64,000 bases of DNA from Pelotomaculum schinkii. GTDB taxonomy: Bacteria > Bacillota > Desulfotomaculia > Desulfotomaculales > Pelotomaculaceae. The notes below the pieces were generated by a model. That model was not told the origin of the DNA. It was given only the letters and a program-made list of their open reading frames with translations, and searched no databases. How positions within the stretch are numbered: position 1 is the stretch's first letter; every line of letters begins with the position of its first letter. The stretch lies in the NCBI RefSeq assembly GCF_004369205.1, contig NZ_QFGA01000001.1, positions 1,922,001 to 1,986,000 on the forward strand, in the 5' to 3' direction. The position numbers and the translations under genes were made by a program. This document shows positions 19,340 through 34,575 of the stretch, piece after piece.

Positions 19340-19648
19340 TTACAACTTGATCTCGATGTCCACGCCGGCGGGCAGGTCGAGGCGCATGAGGGCGTCGACT
19401 GTCTTGGGAGTGGGTTCTAAGATGTCGATCAGCCGCTTGTGGGTGCGCATTTCAAACTGCTCGCGGGAGTCCTTGTTGACATGGGGGCTCCGCAGAATGG
19501 TGTACACGTTCTTTTCTGTCGGCAGGGGGATCGGCCCGGCTACAGAAGCGCCCGTTCTCTTCGCTGTTTCCACGATCTTCTGGGCGGACTGGTCGAGCAT
19601 GTGGTGGTCGTAGGCTTTAAGCCTGATCCGTATTTTTTGGTTTTGCAT
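19340..19648 (-). CDS. rpsJ: 30S ribosomal protein S10
   Basis: 102 residues from ATG at 19646-19648, after AAAGGAGGACCAAAAGAA. The extended frame to 19750 is repeat-derived. Sequence [20 protein letters not shown] and the [20 protein letters not shown] end are typical. S10 is also the NusB/NusG partner in antitermination. Confidence 0.97.
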   Translation of the reverse strand: MQNQKIRIRLKAYDHHMLDQSAQKIVETAKRTGASVAGPIPLPTEKNVYTILRSPHVNKDSREQFEMRTHKRLIDILEPTPKTVDALMRLDLPAGVDIEIKL

Positions 19649-19926
19649 TTCTTTTGGTCCTCCTTTTCGCCCGATTAGCGGACTCCTCAGTGAAAATTCC
19701 CCATTTCGGTCGTCAGACTCGTTGGAATTCGCTTTACGAATTCCTTCCATCCCGATGTCTGACGTCCGACGTCTGACTACCGAACTGGCAACCTCTCACA
19801 TCATCGGATTTATATTTGGTCGTGAGTCGTGGGACGTGGGACGTGGGTATATCCTGCATTCCTTTGGGGTCAAAGATTTATAGGACAATGCATTCACGTC
19901 TGCCACACGTTCACTTACCGTATCGG
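19649..19926. repeat. Class 3 inverted heptads and a class 1 element downstream of tufA
   Basis: Arms cggtcgtcagac (19708-19719) and gtctgacgtccgacgtctgac (split, 19757-19778) are of matching class 3 type around a gaattcgctttacgaattc inverted repeat. Then class 1 heptads (19818-19848) with core gtatatcctgcattcctttggggtc. From about 19816 to 19926 the sequence is nearly the same as 39228-39335 downstream of tufB. Confidence 0.8.
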
Positions 19927-21129
<1,203 letters not shown>

Positions 21130-21188
21130 TGGTCTTTTAAACCTCCTTGAAATTCTAAACTTGTTACTGTTTTTAGCCGGTAGGGCCG

Positions 21189-23282
21189 CTAATTATTACC
21201 AATAGCGTGCCCCTGTCTCCTGGCAATAATTCCTTCAGCTATATTATCCGGCGTTTGGGCGTAGTGGCTGAACTGCATTGAGTAGACACCCCGTCCCTGC
21301 GTGCGTGACCTCAGGTCGGTCGCGTAGCCGAACATTTCAGCCAGGGGAACAAAGGCGTGGATGATCTGGGCCCCGTTGCGGGGTTCCATTTCCTCAATGC
21401 GGCCCCGCCGCGAGTTCAGGTCACCGATAACGTCGCCCATGTACTCGTCGTTGACCGTCACTTCAACCTTCATGACCGGCTCTAACAGGACCGCTCCGGC
21501 CTTGCCGGCAGCGCTCTTGAAGCCCATTGAACCGGCAATCTTAAAGGCCATTTCTGAGGAGTCGACATCGTGGTAGGAACCGTCCAGCAGGGTAACTCCC
21601 ACGTCGACAACCGGAAAGCCCGCCAGGACACCGTTTTCCATGGCTTCCCTGATTCCCGCGTCGACCGCCGGGATGTATTCCCTGGGTACGACGCCGCCGA
21701 TAATTTTATTGGTAAAAAGGTAGCCTTCGCCAGGCTCCCTGGGTTCAATTTCCAGCACCACGTGACCGTACTGGCCGCGGCCGCCGGACTGGCGAATAAA
21801 CTTGCCCTCGGCTTTAACCTTTTTGCGTATGGTTTCCTTGTAAGCCACCTGCGGCCGCCCGACGTTGGCCTCCACCTTGAATTCCCTGAGCATCCTGTCC
21901 ACGATAATTTCCAGGTGCAGCTCGCCCATGCCGTTGATCAGCGTCTGGCCGGTCTCGACATCGGTGTTAACCCTGAAGGTGGGATCCTCTTCCGCCAGCT
22001 TCTGCAGGGCAATACCCATTTTCTCCTGGTCCAGCTTGGTCTTTGGCTCGATGGCCACCTGGATTACCGGCTCCGGAAAATCCATAGCCTCCAGGACCAC
22101 CTGGCTCTTTTCCTCGCACAGGGTGTCGCCGGTGCCGGTCGACTTCAAGCCTACGGCCGCCACGATATCGCCGGCAAAAACCTCGTCGATATCTTCACGG
22201 TGGTTGGCGTGCATCCTCAAGATGCGGCCGATCCTCTCCTTGCGCCCCTTAACTGAGTTGAAAACGTATGAGCCGGTCTTTAACTGGCCGGAGTAGACCC
22301 GAAAGAAGGTCAGCTTGCCCACATAGGGGTCAACTGCAATCTTAAAGGCCAGGGCTGCGAATGGCTCATCATCCCTGGCCGCGCGCTCTTCCTCTCCGCC
22401 GTTTTTAGGGTTTGTGCCCCGGATGGGCGGTATGTCGGTCGGCGCGGGCAGGTAATCCACAATCGCGTCTAAAAGCGGCTGCACTCCTTTGTTTTTAAAG
22501 GCGGAGCCGCATAATACCGGAATCAGTTTTACCGCCAGGGTCGCCTTGCGCAGGCCCTTCATGATTTCTGCTTCTGTGATTTCCTCGTTATTGAGGTATT
22601 TCAGCATCAGGTCTTCATCCGACTCGGCTACCGCCTCAATCAGACTGTCCCGCATGGCTTTGGCTTCTTCAGCCATATCCTGCGGGATATCGGTCTCTTC
22701 ACGGCAAGTGCCAAGGTCGTCCGTGTATATGATAGCCTTATTCCTGATTAGATCGATGACTCCCCGGAAGTTGTCCTCCGACCCGATGGGTATCTGCAGA
22801 GGCGCCGGGTTGGCTCCCAGACGCTCCTTGATCATCTTCACGCCCCGGTAAAAATCAGCCCCCACGCGGTCCATTTTATTAATATAGGCGATACGCGGGA
22901 CACCATACTTGTCAGCCTGCCGCCATACCGTTTCCGACTGCGGCTCAACACCTCCAACCGAGCAAAAAACGGCAACCGCGCCATCAAGCACACGCAGGGA
23001 GCGCTCCACTTCAACAGTGAAGTCCACGTGCCCTGGCGTGTCGATGATATTAATCTGGCTATCACGCCATTGGCAGCTGGTAGCGGCGGACGTAATGGTA
23101 ATCCCCCGCTCCTGTTCCTGAACCATCCAGTCCATGGTCGCTGCCCCGTCGTGAACTTCCCCAATCTTATGCACCCTACCTGTATAAAACAGTATACGTT
23201 CGGTGGTGGTGGTCTTGCCGGCGTCGATATGGGCCATGATGCCAATGTTTCTTATTTTGTCTAATGGAAAATGACGCGCCAC
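21189..23282 (-). CDS. fusA: Elongation factor G
   Basis: 697 residues from GTG at 23280-23282 after AAAGGAGGGTTCTTC. The longer frame to 23447 overlaps rpsG and is not used. GTPase motifs [17 protein letters not shown] and NKMDR are present, then domains II-V ending GHAIGNN. Catalyses translocation. Lies between rpsG and tufA in the str operon. Confidence 0.98.
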   Translation of the reverse strand: MARHFPLDKIRNIGIMAHIDAGKTTTTERILFYTGRVHKIGEVHDGAATMDWMVQEQERGITITSAATSCQWRDSQINIIDTPGHVDFTVEVERSLRVLDGAVAVFCSVGGVEPQSETVWRQADKYGVPRIAYINKMDRVGADFYRGVKMIKERLGANPAPLQIPIGSEDNFRGVIDLIRNKAIIYTDDLGTCREETDIPQDMAEEAKAMRDSLIEAVAESDEDLMLKYLNNEEITEAEIMKGLRKATLAVKLIPVLCGSAFKNKGVQPLLDAIVDYLPAPTDIPPIRGTNPKNGGEEERAARDDEPFAALAFKIAVDPYVGKLTFFRVYSGQLKTGSYVFNSVKGRKERIGRILRMHANHREDIDEVFAGDIVAAVGLKSTGTGDTLCEEKSQVVLEAMDFPEPVIQVAIEPKTKLDQEKMGIALQKLAEEDPTFRVNTDVETGQTLINGMGELHLEIIVDRMLREFKVEANVGRPQVAYKETIRKKVKAEGKFIRQSGGRGQYGHVVLEIEPREPGEGYLFTNKIIGGVVPREYIPAVDAGIREAMENGVLAGFPVVDVGVTLLDGSYHDVDSSEMAFKIAGSMGFKSAAGKAGAVLLEPVMKVEVTVNDEYMGDVIGDLNSRRGRIEEMEPRNGAQIIHAFVPLAEMFGYATDLRSRTQGRGVYSMQFSHYAQTPDNIAEGIIARRQGHAIGNN

Positions 23283-23295
23283 GAAGAACCCTCCT

Positions 23296-23766
23296 TTACC
23301 ACCTGTAGTGCGCAAATGCCTTGTTGGCTTCCGCCATTTTATGCGTGTCTTCTCTCTTCTTAACAGAACCGCCAGTACCGGCCGCCGCGTCCATGATTTC
23401 GCCGGCGAGTCTCTCCTCCATAGTATGTCCGGCATGCTCACGGGCATATTTGGTCAGCCACCGGATACCCAGTGTCTGCCTGCGGTCATGGCGAACTTCG
23501 ATCGGGACCTGGTAGTTGGCGCCACCTACACGGCGGGCCTTCACCTCGAGCACCGGCATGACGTTTTTCATCGCTGTTTCAAATACTTCCAGCCCGCTCT
23601 TGCCAGTCTTTTCCTGGACGATGTCCAGCGCGCCGTAGACTATTTGTTCAGCCAGGCTTTTCTTGCCGTCCAGCATTACCTGGTTGATCAACTTGGTTAA
23701 AACCTTGCTCCGGTAAACGGGGTCCGGTAAAACTTCTATTTTCGGAGCCGCGCCTCTTCTAGGCAT
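23296..23766 (-). CDS. rpsG: 30S ribosomal protein S7
   Basis: 156 residues. [18 protein letters not shown] start, [20 protein letters not shown] centre and the C-terminal [10 protein letters not shown]. Nucleates the 30S head. Standard str operon order. Confidence 0.98.
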   Translation of the reverse strand: MPRRGAAPKIEVLPDPVYRSKVLTKLINQVMLDGKKSLAEQIVYGALDIVQEKTGKSGLEVFETAMKNVMPVLEVKARRVGGANYQVPIEVRHDRRQTLGIRWLTKYAREHAGHTMEERLAGEIMDAAAGTGGSVKKREDTHKMAEANKAFAHYRW

Positions 23767-23811
23767 ATTTTTCCCCCCTTTGCCGTAAAATTTAAGTATC
23801 TATAATAAATT

Positions 23812-24186
23812 TTACTTTTTAGGCCTCTTGGCGCCGTATTTGGAGCGAGCCTTGTTCCTGTTCTGCACTCCCGCGGAATCCAGGGCGCCGCGCACGATGT
23901 GATACCTGACGCCAGGTATATCCTTGACCCTGCCGCCTCTTACCAAAACGACCGAGTGCTCCTGCAGGTTGTGTCCAATACCGGGAATGTAGGAGGTAAC
24001 CTCAACACCGTGGGTGAGTCTGACACGTGCTACTTTACGCAGGGCGGAGTTCGGCTTTTTAGGGGTGGTAGTGTAAACCCTGGTGCAGACACCCCTCTTT
24101 TGTGGACACTCCTTCAAGGCCGGAGCCGTGGATTTTTTCGTAGTTTCTTGACGACCGCTGCGGATCAGTTGGCTGATGGTTGGCAT
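23812..24186 (-). CDS. rpsL: 30S ribosomal protein S12
   Basis: 124 residues. Contains [18 protein letters not shown] and the [13 protein letters not shown] loop with wild-type residues at the usual streptomycin-resistance sites (KKPNS). Forms part of the decoding centre. Follows rplGB. Confidence 0.98.
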   Translation of the reverse strand: MPTISQLIRSGRQETTKKSTAPALKECPQKRGVCTRVYTTTPKKPNSALRKVARVRLTHGVEVTSYIPGIGHNLQEHSVVLVRGGRVKDIPGVRYHIVRGALDSAGVQNRNKARSKYGAKRPKK

Positions 24187-24232
24187 ATCGATGCACCTCC
24201 TTTCTTGCTGCTAAAGTATAGGAAAAATACTA

Positions 24233-24484
24233 TTATTCCTCAACTACGGCTGCCGACGCGCAGCCCACCTCAATGTGACAGGCCTTGCCCAGCGCCAGCA
24301 TGGAATCTACCTCGATCACCGGAATACCTTTGGCGGTACTTGCCTGTATAATAGGTTCGATGACATGCCGGTCCGCGCCCTGGGCTACGTAAACCACCTT
24401 GGCGCGACCTTTTTCAATGGCCTTCAGGGTCTCTTTGGAACCGACCGTTCTTTTCTTGGCTGCCATCAGCCTCTTGTAAGCCAT
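24233..24484 (-). CDS. rplGB: L7Ae-family ribosomal protein L7Ae-like (YbxF type)
   Basis: 83 residues. Typical L7Ae/L30e fold: KRTVGSKETLKAIEKGRAKV, then VYVAQGADRHVIEPII. Binds kink-turn RNA in Bacillus. Here it is the first gene of the str operon and lies just downstream of a consensus promoter (24523-24551), beyond which IS copy 1 has inserted. Confidence 0.95.
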   Translation of the reverse strand: MAYKRLMAAKKRTVGSKETLKAIEKGRAKVVYVAQGADRHVIEPIIQASTAKGIPVIEVDSMLALGKACHIEVGCASAAVVEE

Positions 24485-24522
24485 GCCGGCTTACACCTCC
24501 CACAGTCCAGACACACTCAAAT

Positions 24523-24551
24523 ATCTTATCACTTGATGGAGCCATTGTCAA
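24523..24551 (-). promoter_or_regulatory. Sigma-A promoter of the str operon
   Basis: On the minus strand TTGACA (24546-24551), a 17-bp spacer and TAAGAT (24523-24528). It would start transcription about 30 bases before rplGB. The IS copy 1 end lies 17 bp upstream of the -35 box, so the core promoter is intact but the native UP-element region is displaced. Confidence 0.85.
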
Positions 24552-24689
24552 TAATTCCTTCCGTTGGGGATGCTGTCAAGTTAAAGTGGGTCGTATCCGA
24601 TAATTTCCAATGCAACTCAACCAGGTTATAAATTTGACACGATATAGATTGCAAAAAATTTAAAACACGGTGGCGGCGGCCTTGACTGC

Positions 24690-24812
24690 CACCCCCACGC
24701 ATGGTCTGATAAAACATGCCGACGGGGTGGCTCCGGGAACATGTCTACAAAGATAGCGAACCCGTCGTTTCTCCCATTATACCATGCGTGTGGCCCCCGG
24801 CAGTCAAGGCTA
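24690..24812 (-). other. Nested inverted repeat and extended -10 in the IS tail
   Basis: Within the IS 3' non-coding tail, gccttgactgcc pairs with ggcagtcaaggc (12 bp) and cacgcatggt with accatgcgtg (10 bp), enclosing a cgacggg/cccgtcg stem. On the minus strand TGGTATAAT (24776-24784) is an extended -10 pointing out of the IS toward the host promoter. The same structure is present at equivalent places in copies 2 and 3. Confidence 0.6.
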
Positions 24813-24862
24813 CCCTGACGGCGCCGCCCAAAAAAAGCCTCAGGGATTCACCAAAAACATGT

Positions 24863-26362
24863 CTAAAAAATCCAATCTAAAGTGAGACGGCTAATTAGTA
24901 ATGCCAGTTCCCGGCTTTTCTGATTGGGTCCATAAGCTGCCGGCAAGGATGCCCGTACCCAATCCCCAGGATCTTTTGCAGCCAGGCCATCTGTTTGTCT
25001 TCTGGCCCAATAGCCGTCCTGAACTCGTACCGGCTCACTCTCTGGAGTAGGCGGCCCTGGCAGGCGAAGAATATCTATAAGATTACCGTTTCTTTTTGCA
25101 CAACGAACATGGGCGAGATTGTCAGATCCGTTTACCGACCAGGAAGCCCCCTGATGTTTAAACCGACGGGCAATGGTATGCCCCACATTGGGTTCGATAA
25201 CTCCCAATCCCCGGGCCGGGGAAGGGCAGGGACGGTTTCTTTCCCGCCAGTCGGTAATCCCTTCCCAAACGCTATTGATTAGGCTTTGGAAAGCTCTTAG
25301 TTTTTCTTTTCTGGTTTCGTTTGGTTCTTCAATGATCAACGTCCTTAAAAACATATTGAAAGCGGCCCGGCTGTTCGTGTCGTTCGTATAGAGGATTTTC
25401 TCGAGTTTTTTTCTGTGCTGGGGGTTAAACAGGCTAATAAGATCCCTTTTTAAGTGGAACCGGCAGTATTGATATTCGGCCCCTAAAAGATCGGCTCCTT
25501 CCCGGATCCAGTCGGCTCCGTCCCCGGCAATAATTTTTCTTGGGCAGCCGTCAAGATCGTAGAGCCGGCTTAAACGCCGTTCTAAGGCGCCCCAAAATTC
25601 TTCTCCTTTTCCGTGGTAAATGAAGTAAGTGGGGTTGATCAGTTTTGCTCTGCCATTCGGACCTTCTTCCCACCCTTCATAAACTACCGCTGTTTTTAAC
25701 TCAAAGCGTCTCTGCTCACTTCTTTTGTGCCGGCGCTGTTGTTTGATCATCGCTCCGTCTACTTCGACAACCAATAAAGGGACAACACGGATACCGGTAC
25801 CGTCTAAGCCAGTTTCCCCATCCCATTTCTTGAGGTGTTCACCGGCTACTTGGACATCCCGATGGATGGTCTCGTGGCTGATGCTCACCCCCAAAGTGGT
25901 CTTTAAGGTTTCTTTTGCCTTCCTGTAGGTTTGTTCGGCGGCAAGCATTACGGCTATTTCGCTCAACCGGGCAGAGACATGCGCTCTTGCTGGTATACCC
26001 AGCAGTTCGTCCAGCAAAAAGGTGTAAGCGTAAGCTCCGCTTAAAGTGCGCTTTTTGTAGTAGCGTCTTGGGTAGCTGAGCACCCCCAGGGTGGTTTCGA
26101 GGCTTCGCTCCCTTATTTCAACTACTTCCCAACCCTCCCGTTCGGCCGAGTAAAGTATGAGCCGATCAAGGTGTTCTAAAAATGCAGTCAGCATCTGAAT
26201 CAAGTAGTCTCTGGCAATGGTAAATAGTTCTTTTTCTAAAGTATTGAAATTTGTCTTTCCGGCAAGTACACTGTTAAGTAAAGTACTCACTCTTTTCTCT
26301 TGCAGCCAGGAACTTTCTTTCAGATAGTCTTGGGCTGCTTGGATTTGGGGTGATGTATTCAC
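24863..26362 (-). CDS. ISLre2-family (UPF0236-type) DDE transposase, copy 1
   Basis: 499 residues from GTG at 26360-26362 after AAAGGAGGTTTCTTCTA. Likely catalytic acids are D202 (VVEVDGAM), D281 (IIAGDGADW) and E390 (LGVIEPNVGH), with the C-x2-H (C300, H303) that follows the second Asp in Mutator-superfamily transposases. Identical in sequence to copies 2 and 3, which implies recent movement. The family name rests on these motifs, single-gene layout and 9-bp target duplication. Confidence 0.93.
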   Translation of the reverse strand: MNTSPQIQAAQDYLKESSWLQEKRVSTLLNSVLAGKTNFNTLEKELFTIARDYLIQMLTAFLEHLDRLILYSAEREGWEVVEIRERSLETTLGVLSYPRRYYKKRTLSGAYAYTFLLDELLGIPARAHVSARLSEIAVMLAAEQTYRKAKETLKTTLGVSISHETIHRDVQVAGEHLKKWDGETGLDGTGIRVVPLLVVEVDGAMIKQQRRHKRSEQRRFELKTAVVYEGWEEGPNGRAKLINPTYFIYHGKGEEFWGALERRLSRLYDLDGCPRKIIAGDGADWIREGADLLGAEYQYCRFHLKRDLISLFNPQHRKKLEKILYTNDTNSRAAFNMFLRTLIIEEPNETRKEKLRAFQSLINSVWEGITDWRERNRPCPSPARGLGVIEPNVGHTIARRFKHQGASWSVNGSDNLAHVRCAKRNGNLIDILRLPGPPTPESEPVRVQDGYWARRQTDGLAAKDPGDWVRASLPAAYGPNQKSRELALLISRLTLDWIF

Positions 26363-26510
26363 TAGAAGAAACCTCCTTTGTCGGTTTGGCTTACTTGCAT
26401 TGGAGGTTTTCTTCTTTTCTCCGTGGAAAAACTCCTTGTCTTTTCGCCTGGAGATTACTGGTGATCACCCACAGTTATTTTACAGCTACTCCGTTGGGTC
26501 GTGGGATGTG

Positions 26511-26584
26511 GGAAGCAGGGGGACGGTTCTTTTGCTTCCTTCCTCCGGGCAGGAAGGAAGCAAAAGAACCGTCCCCCTGCTTCC
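26511..26584. repeat. REP-like inverted repeat, 34-bp perfect arms, after rpoC
   Basis: Arms 26511-26544 and 26551-26584 are exact reverse complements with a ccgggc loop. It begins 13 bases after the rpoC stop and could act as a stabilising or terminating hairpin for rpoBC mRNA. IS copy 1 lies 12 bases further on. Confidence 0.95.
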
Positions 26585-26597
26585 AAACTGCTTTCTT

Positions 26598-30104
<3,507 letters not shown>

Positions 30105-30548
30105 AAAGGACGCCTCCTTTTGGGACGTGAGTCGTGGGACGTGGGACGTGGGAACCGGGTATTCCTTTTGGGGCCCTGGTTCGCCGCCGGTCACCATCCT
30201 CACTTATCACGAAATCCGCGCATTTTGGGACGTGAGCCGTGAGTCGTGAGTAGTAGGAACCGGGCATTCCTTAGTGGTCCTTAGTCAGGAATAGTGCCAT
30301 GACTCACGTTTTAACTCACTTCACTTTTTAACATATTTGCACTGCGAACAGTTTCAATAATTCATACTGCATTCCTTTTGGGTCGTGGGACGTGGGTCGT
30401 GAGACGTGGGAACCGGGTATTTCTTTTGGGTCTCTTATGCATCGCCGGTCAACATCCTCACTTATCACTAAATCCATACTTTTTGGGACGTGAGTCTTGG
30501 GTCGCAGGTCTTTTTCTCACGTCCCACGTCCCACGTCTCACGTCTAAT
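30105..30548. repeat. 444-bp gap between rpoB and rpoC filled by heptad elements
   Basis: Heptads next to the rpoC Shine-Dalgarno (30123-30150) with a divergent core gaaccgggtattccttttgggg, a second copy (30227-30272), a third core at 30366-30382 with heptads 30383-30410 and core gaaccgggtatttcttttgggtc, and a right heptad array (30511-30545) six bases from the rpoB stop. Cores here read 'ccggg' rather than 'tatcc'. rpoB and rpoC are usually much closer. Confidence 0.8.
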
Positions 30549-33500
30549 TTAATCCAGGTCTTCGTCGAGATCAAAATCTTCGTTCAGGAAGTCCTCGTTG
30601 AACTCGTCGTCCTCGGAGATTTCGGTATCGGTATCGGCTTCGCCTTCTTCTTCCTGTTCATCCACCGGGGTATCGTCCGACTGGATATCTATGCCAAGTT
30701 CCTTGGCGGTCTCGGTGATATCTTCTTCTACTTCTTTAATCTCTATTTCCTTGTCTTCTTCGGAGAGGACCTTGACGTCCAGCCCCAGGCTCTGGAGTTC
30801 CTTGATCAACACTTTAAAGGACTCCGGGACACCCGGTTCCGGCACGTTTTCTCCCTTGACGATGGCTTCGTAGGTTTTGACCCGCCCGACCACGTCGTCC
30901 GATTTGACGGTGAGGATTTCCTGCAGGGTGTAGGCCGAACCATAGGCTTCCAGCGCCCACACTTCCATTTCTCCAAAGCGCTGTCCGCCGAACTGGGCCT
31001 TGCCGCCCAGGGGCTGCTGGGTGACCAGGGAGTATGGCCCGGTGGAACGGGCGTGAATTTTGTCGTCCACCAGGTGGGCAAGCTTCAGCATATATACATA
31101 GCCAACCGTGACCGGATTGTCAAAAGGCTGCCCCGTGCGCCCGTCAAACAGGGTCATTTTGCCGTTTTCGGGGAGCTCCGCCTTTTTGAAGAATTCCTGA
31201 ATGTCCTTTTCAGAAGCTCCGTTAAAGACCGGCGTAGCGATGTGATAGCCCAAAGTCTTGGCCGCCCAGCCAAGGTGAGTCTCCAGGACCTGTCCAATGT
31301 TCATCCGTGACGGAACGCCCAGCGGATTTAAAACGATCTCGATCGGAGTCCCGTCCGGCATAAAGGGCATATCCTCTTCCGGCAGGATGCGGGCGATGAC
31401 GCCCTTGTTGCCGTGCCGGCCAGCCATTTTATCCCCTTCCGATATTTTTCTTTTCTGGGCGATATAGACCCGCACCAGCTGGTTCACTCCGGGGGGGAGT
31501 TCATCCCCGTTGTCACGTGAGAATACCTTGACGTCAACTATTTTCCCGGCCTCGCCGTGCGGCACCCGCAGGGAGGTATCGCGCACTTCCCTGGCTTTTT
31601 CGCCGAAGATGGCCCGCAGGAGCCGCTCTTCCGCGGTCAGTTCCGTCTCTCCCTTAGGGGTAACCTTGCCGACCAGGATATCGCCGGGCCTGACTTCGGC
31701 GCCGGTCCTGATGATACCCCGGTCATCCAGGTCTTTTAGAATTTCCTCACCCACGTTCGGGATGTCCCTGGTGATTTCCTCGGGACCCAGTTTGGTATCG
31801 CGGGCGTCGCACTCGTATTCCTCTATATGAATGGAAGTGAAAAAATCTTCTTTAACTGCCTTCTCGCTGACCAGGATGGCGTCCTCATAGTTGTAGCCCT
31901 CCCAGGGCATGAACGCCACCAGGATATTGCGGCCCAGGGCCAGCTCGCCGTACTCTGTGGATGGACCGTCGGCGATAATCTGGCCTGCTTCCACCTGCTG
32001 GTTCCGCCGCACAATCGGCTTCTGGTTGATGCAGGTACCCTGGTTGGAACGGGTAAATTTTAAAAGTTTGTAGCGGTCAAGCGCGCCGCTTTGCGTCCTG
32101 ATTTCGATATCGTTGGCAGTTACCCTTTCCACTATGCCGCTATTTTTGGCAATAACCACGACCCCGGAATCACGGGCGGCCTTGTATTCCACCCCGGTGC
32201 CGACCAGGGGCGCCTGTGCTTTCAGTAGAGGCACGGCCTGCCGCTGCATGTTGGCGCCCATCAGGGCCCGGTTGGCGTCGTCGTGCTCCAGGAAGGGGAT
32301 CAGCGCCGTGGCGATGGAAAAGACTTGTTTGGGTGAAACGTCCATATAGTCGACCCTGTCGGGAGGGACAACTACGATATCCGGGTTACGGGCGTTGACC
32401 CGGTTGCCGATAAACCAGCCGTCCTCGTCCAGGAGGGCGTTGGCCTGGGCAATCACAATGCCTTCCTCTTCGTCTGCAGTGAGGTAGTGGATCTCGTCGG
32501 TGACTTTCTTGTTTTCCTTGTCGACCTTGCGGTACGGAGTCTCAATAAAACCAAATGAGTTGATGCGCGCGTACGTGCTGAGCGAACCGATCAACCCGAT
32601 GTTGGGACCTTCAGGGGTCTCGATCGGGCACATCCTGCCATAGTGAGAATGGTGCACGTCCCTGACCTCAAAGCCGGCCCTTTCACGGGAGAGCCCGCCC
32701 GGGCCCAGCGCGGAGAGGCGGCGTTTATGAGTAAGCTCGGCCAGCGGGTTGGTCTGGTCCATGAACTGGGACAGCTGGCTGGAGCCGAAAAATTCTTTGA
32801 TCGCGGCTACTACCGGGCGGATGTTGATCAGCACCTGGGGAGTGATCACGTCCACGTCCTGGATGGTCATCCTTTCTCTGACCACCCGTTCCATCCTCGA
32901 CAGGCCTATGCGGAACTGGTTCTGCAGCAGCTCGCCGACAGAGCGCAGCCTGCGGTTGCCCAAGTGGTCGATATCGTCGACTTTACCCTCGCCGTTCATG
33001 AGCCCTAAAAGGTAACGCACGGCTTCTATAATATCTTCCCTGGTCAGTTCCCTGATAAAGTCGCGGTCCTTGGGAACTTCCTTCTTTAAAAACTCGTCAT
33101 ACTCGGTTTCTCCGCCGTCGTTTTCACCGTAACGGTAAAGTATGCCGTGCTTTAATTTCTTCTGTAGTTTATAACGGCCGACGTTGGCCAGGTCGTAACG
33201 TTTGGGGTCGAAAAATAGGGCGGACAACAGGGAACGGGCGCTGTCCACGGTGGGAGGCTCCCCCGGCCGCAGGCGCTTGTAGATTTCTACCAGGGCTTCT
33301 TCCTCGGTGTCGGTGTTGTCCCTGGAAAGCGTCTCCTGGATGTTATTGTCCCCGTCGAACAACTCTGTAATCATGACGTTGGAACTGTAGCCCAAGGCCC
33401 GGATCAGGACCGTGGCAGGGACCTTCCTGGTACGGTCGATCCTTACAAAAATGTGGTCGTTCACGTCTGTCTCAAACTCCAACCAGGCGCCGCGGTTGGG

Positions 33501-33983
33501 TATAATAGTGGCGGTAAACAGCTTCTTGCCGCTGGGGTCGATGGACTCGGCGTAATACACACCGGGAGAGCGGACCAACTGGCTCACGATAACTCTTTCC
33601 GCCCCGTTAATGATAAAGGTGCCCTTTTCAGTCATCAGGGGAAAATCCCCCATGAAAACTTCCTGCTCCTTGACCTCCCCTGTTTCCTTGTTGATCAGCC
33701 TGACTTTGACCCGCAGGGGAGCAGCGTAGGTTACGTCTCTTTCCTTGCATTCCTCTACAGAGTATTTAGGCTCACCCAGGGTGTAGTCCAGGAATTCCAA
33801 AACCAGGTTTCCGGTAAAGTCCTGGATCGGGGAAATGTCCTGAAAAACCTCCCGCAGGCCCTCCTTCAAAAACCAGCTGTAAGAATTGCGCTGGACCTCA
33901 ATCAGGTTGGGAAGCTCCAGCACTTCCTTCAATTTGCCAAAGCTATAGCGTACCCCGGGCCCGACTTTTTCCGCATAAGCCAT
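30549..33983 (-). CDS. rpoB: DNA-directed RNA polymerase subunit beta
   Basis: About 1,144 residues from ATG at 33981-33983 ([15 protein letters not shown]); a GTG at 33995 is the alternative. The rifampicin region is wild-type in appearance ([30 protein letters not shown] split). The catalytic-region motifs GRHGNKG and the C-terminal anchor [20 protein letters not shown] are present. An unusually acidic tail of about 45 residues (many Asp/Glu) ends the protein. It has its own promoter at 34197-34225. Confidence 0.97.
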   Translation of the reverse strand: MAYAEKVGPGVRYSFGKLKEVLELPNLIEVQRNSYSWFLKEGLREVFQDISPIQDFTGNLVLEFLDYTLGEPKYSVEECKERDVTYAAPLRVKVRLINKETGEVKEQEVFMGDFPLMTEKGTFIINGAERVIVSQLVRSPGVYYAESIDPSGKKLFTATIIPNRGAWLEFETDVNDHIFVRIDRTRKVPATVLIRALGYSSNVMITELFDGDNNIQETLSRDNTDTEEEALVEIYKRLRPGEPPTVDSARSLLSALFFDPKRYDLANVGRYKLQKKLKHGILYRYGENDGGETEYDEFLKKEVPKDRDFIRELTREDIIEAVRYLLGLMNGEGKVDDIDHLGNRRLRSVGELLQNQFRIGLSRMERVVRERMTIQDVDVITPQVLINIRPVVAAIKEFFGSSQLSQFMDQTNPLAELTHKRRLSALGPGGLSRERAGFEVRDVHHSHYGRMCPIETPEGPNIGLIGSLSTYARINSFGFIETPYRKVDKENKKVTDEIHYLTADEEEGIVIAQANALLDEDGWFIGNRVNARNPDIVVVPPDRVDYMDVSPKQVFSIATALIPFLEHDDANRALMGANMQRQAVPLLKAQAPLVGTGVEYKAARDSGVVVIAKNSGIVERVTANDIEIRTQSGALDRYKLLKFTRSNQGTCINQKPIVRRNQQVEAGQIIADGPSTEYGELALGRNILVAFMPWEGYNYEDAILVSEKAVKEDFFTSIHIEEYECDARDTKLGPEEITRDIPNVGEEILKDLDDRGIIRTGAEVRPGDILVGKVTPKGETELTAEERLLRAIFGEKAREVRDTSLRVPHGEAGKIVDVKVFSRDNGDELPPGVNQLVRVYIAQKRKISEGDKMAGRHGNKGVIARILPEEDMPFMPDGTPIEIVLNPLGVPSRMNIGQVLETHLGWAAKTLGYHIATPVFNGASEKDIQEFFKKAELPENGKMTLFDGRTGQPFDNPVTVGYVYMLKLAHLVDDKIHARSTGPYSLVTQQPLGGKAQFGGQRFGEMEVWALEAYGSAYTLQEILTVKSDDVVGRVKTYEAIVKGENVPEPGVPESFKVLIKELQSLGLDVKVLSEEDKEIEIKEVEEDITETAKELGIDIQSDDTPVDEQEEEGEADTDTEISEDDEFNEDFLNEDFDLDEDLD

Positions 33984-34196
33984 CGCGCGCACCACACCCC
34001 CGTATATTTATGGACAGGATAAACTTATGTTTACTAATCCAGACAATGCAAAAGCAAGGCTTTGTAATCTGACAATACCTCGCTTTTGATACATTATGAC
34101 TATCTAAAATATTATTTCCAGGATACAACCTGGTAATACATTTAATTCCATATATAAGCAACAAAAAGTATAACCGTACTGTGGTGACATTTTATA

Positions 34197-34225
34197 ATGA
34201 TAGCACATTAAGCCTGAATTGTCAA
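34197..34225 (-). promoter_or_regulatory. Sigma-A promoter upstream of rpoBC
   Basis: Minus strand: TTGACA (34220-34225), 17-bp spacer, TATCAT (34197-34202). It would give a leader of about 200 bases before rpoB, AT-rich and without an evident gene. Supports rpoBC expression independent of rplJL. Confidence 0.8.
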
Positions 34226-34254
34226 AAGATATATTGGAGAAATTAAAAAATTTT

Positions 34255-34500
34255 GGTGGGATTTTAAGCTGGATGTGCGAATGAAATTGCACCTGCAGTT
34301 GAGCAATATTGTAGCAGCCAAAATGTTTTCAGGGTAGTTGCTCACGCCGCTATCGCGACGCCACGTATCATGAAAACACCAGCCGATGTAGGTGGTACAC
34401 GGCGCGCCAGCGCAGAACTTGTGGCAGCCCATGTTGCATTTGTGCGAATGAATTCGCACCTACATTTTCAGAGCAGTTGTCCATGCCGACGGCTGCAGCC
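34255..34500. repeat. Palindrome modules between rplL and the rpoB promoter
   Basis: Palindrome variant gtgcgaatgaaattgcac (34276-34293), followed by agcagccaaaatgttttcag (34311-34332), which recurs downstream of the histidine kinase at 43180-43204. A perfect gtgcgaatgaattcgcacctacatt follows at 34442-34466. No heptad arms and no 'gcattcc' core here. Confidence 0.75.
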
Positions 34501-34532
34501 TGCAGAGGCGAGGCCTGTCCAGGAGAAAATAC

Positions 34533-34564
34533 CGGCCGGACGGCTCCAATCAGCAGTCCGGCCG
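34533..34564 (-). terminator. Hairpin after rplL (attenuator between rplL and rpoB)
   Basis: CGGCCGGAC pairs with GTCCGGCCG (9 bp, perfect), followed on the minus strand by GTATTTTCT. It lies 11 bases after the rplL stop, where many bacteria have a partial terminator that lowers rpoBC relative to L7/L12. Confidence 0.75.
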
Positions 34565-34575
34565 TCTCTGAATTC

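Larger units (their letters stand above)
24569..26489 (-). mobile_element. ISLre2-type insertion sequence, copy 1 (1,921 bp)
   Basis: Ends set by comparing the three copies: gatgctgtcaag at the low end and ttttacagctac at the high end. Imperfect terminal inverted repeats match at 16 of the first 23 positions. A 9-bp target duplication, tccgttggg, flanks it at 24560-24568 and 26490-26498. One transposase gene plus a 294-bp structured non-coding tail. Inserted between rpoC and the str promoter, transcribed in the same direction as its neighbours. Confidence 0.96.

Noticed and set aside
22838-23245. Second minus-strand frame inside fusA
   Set aside because: Alternate-frame shadow of EF-G without its own ribosome site.
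24546-24600. Hybrid promoter formed by the IS -35 (TTGACA near its end) and flanking DNA
   Set aside because: In none of the three copies is there a good -10 at 16-18 bp in the flank; the host promoters are complete by themselves.
30105-30203. N-terminal extension of beta-prime
   Set aside because: The in-frame extension encodes heptad sequence, and a Shine-Dalgarno lies eight bases before the TTG at 30104.
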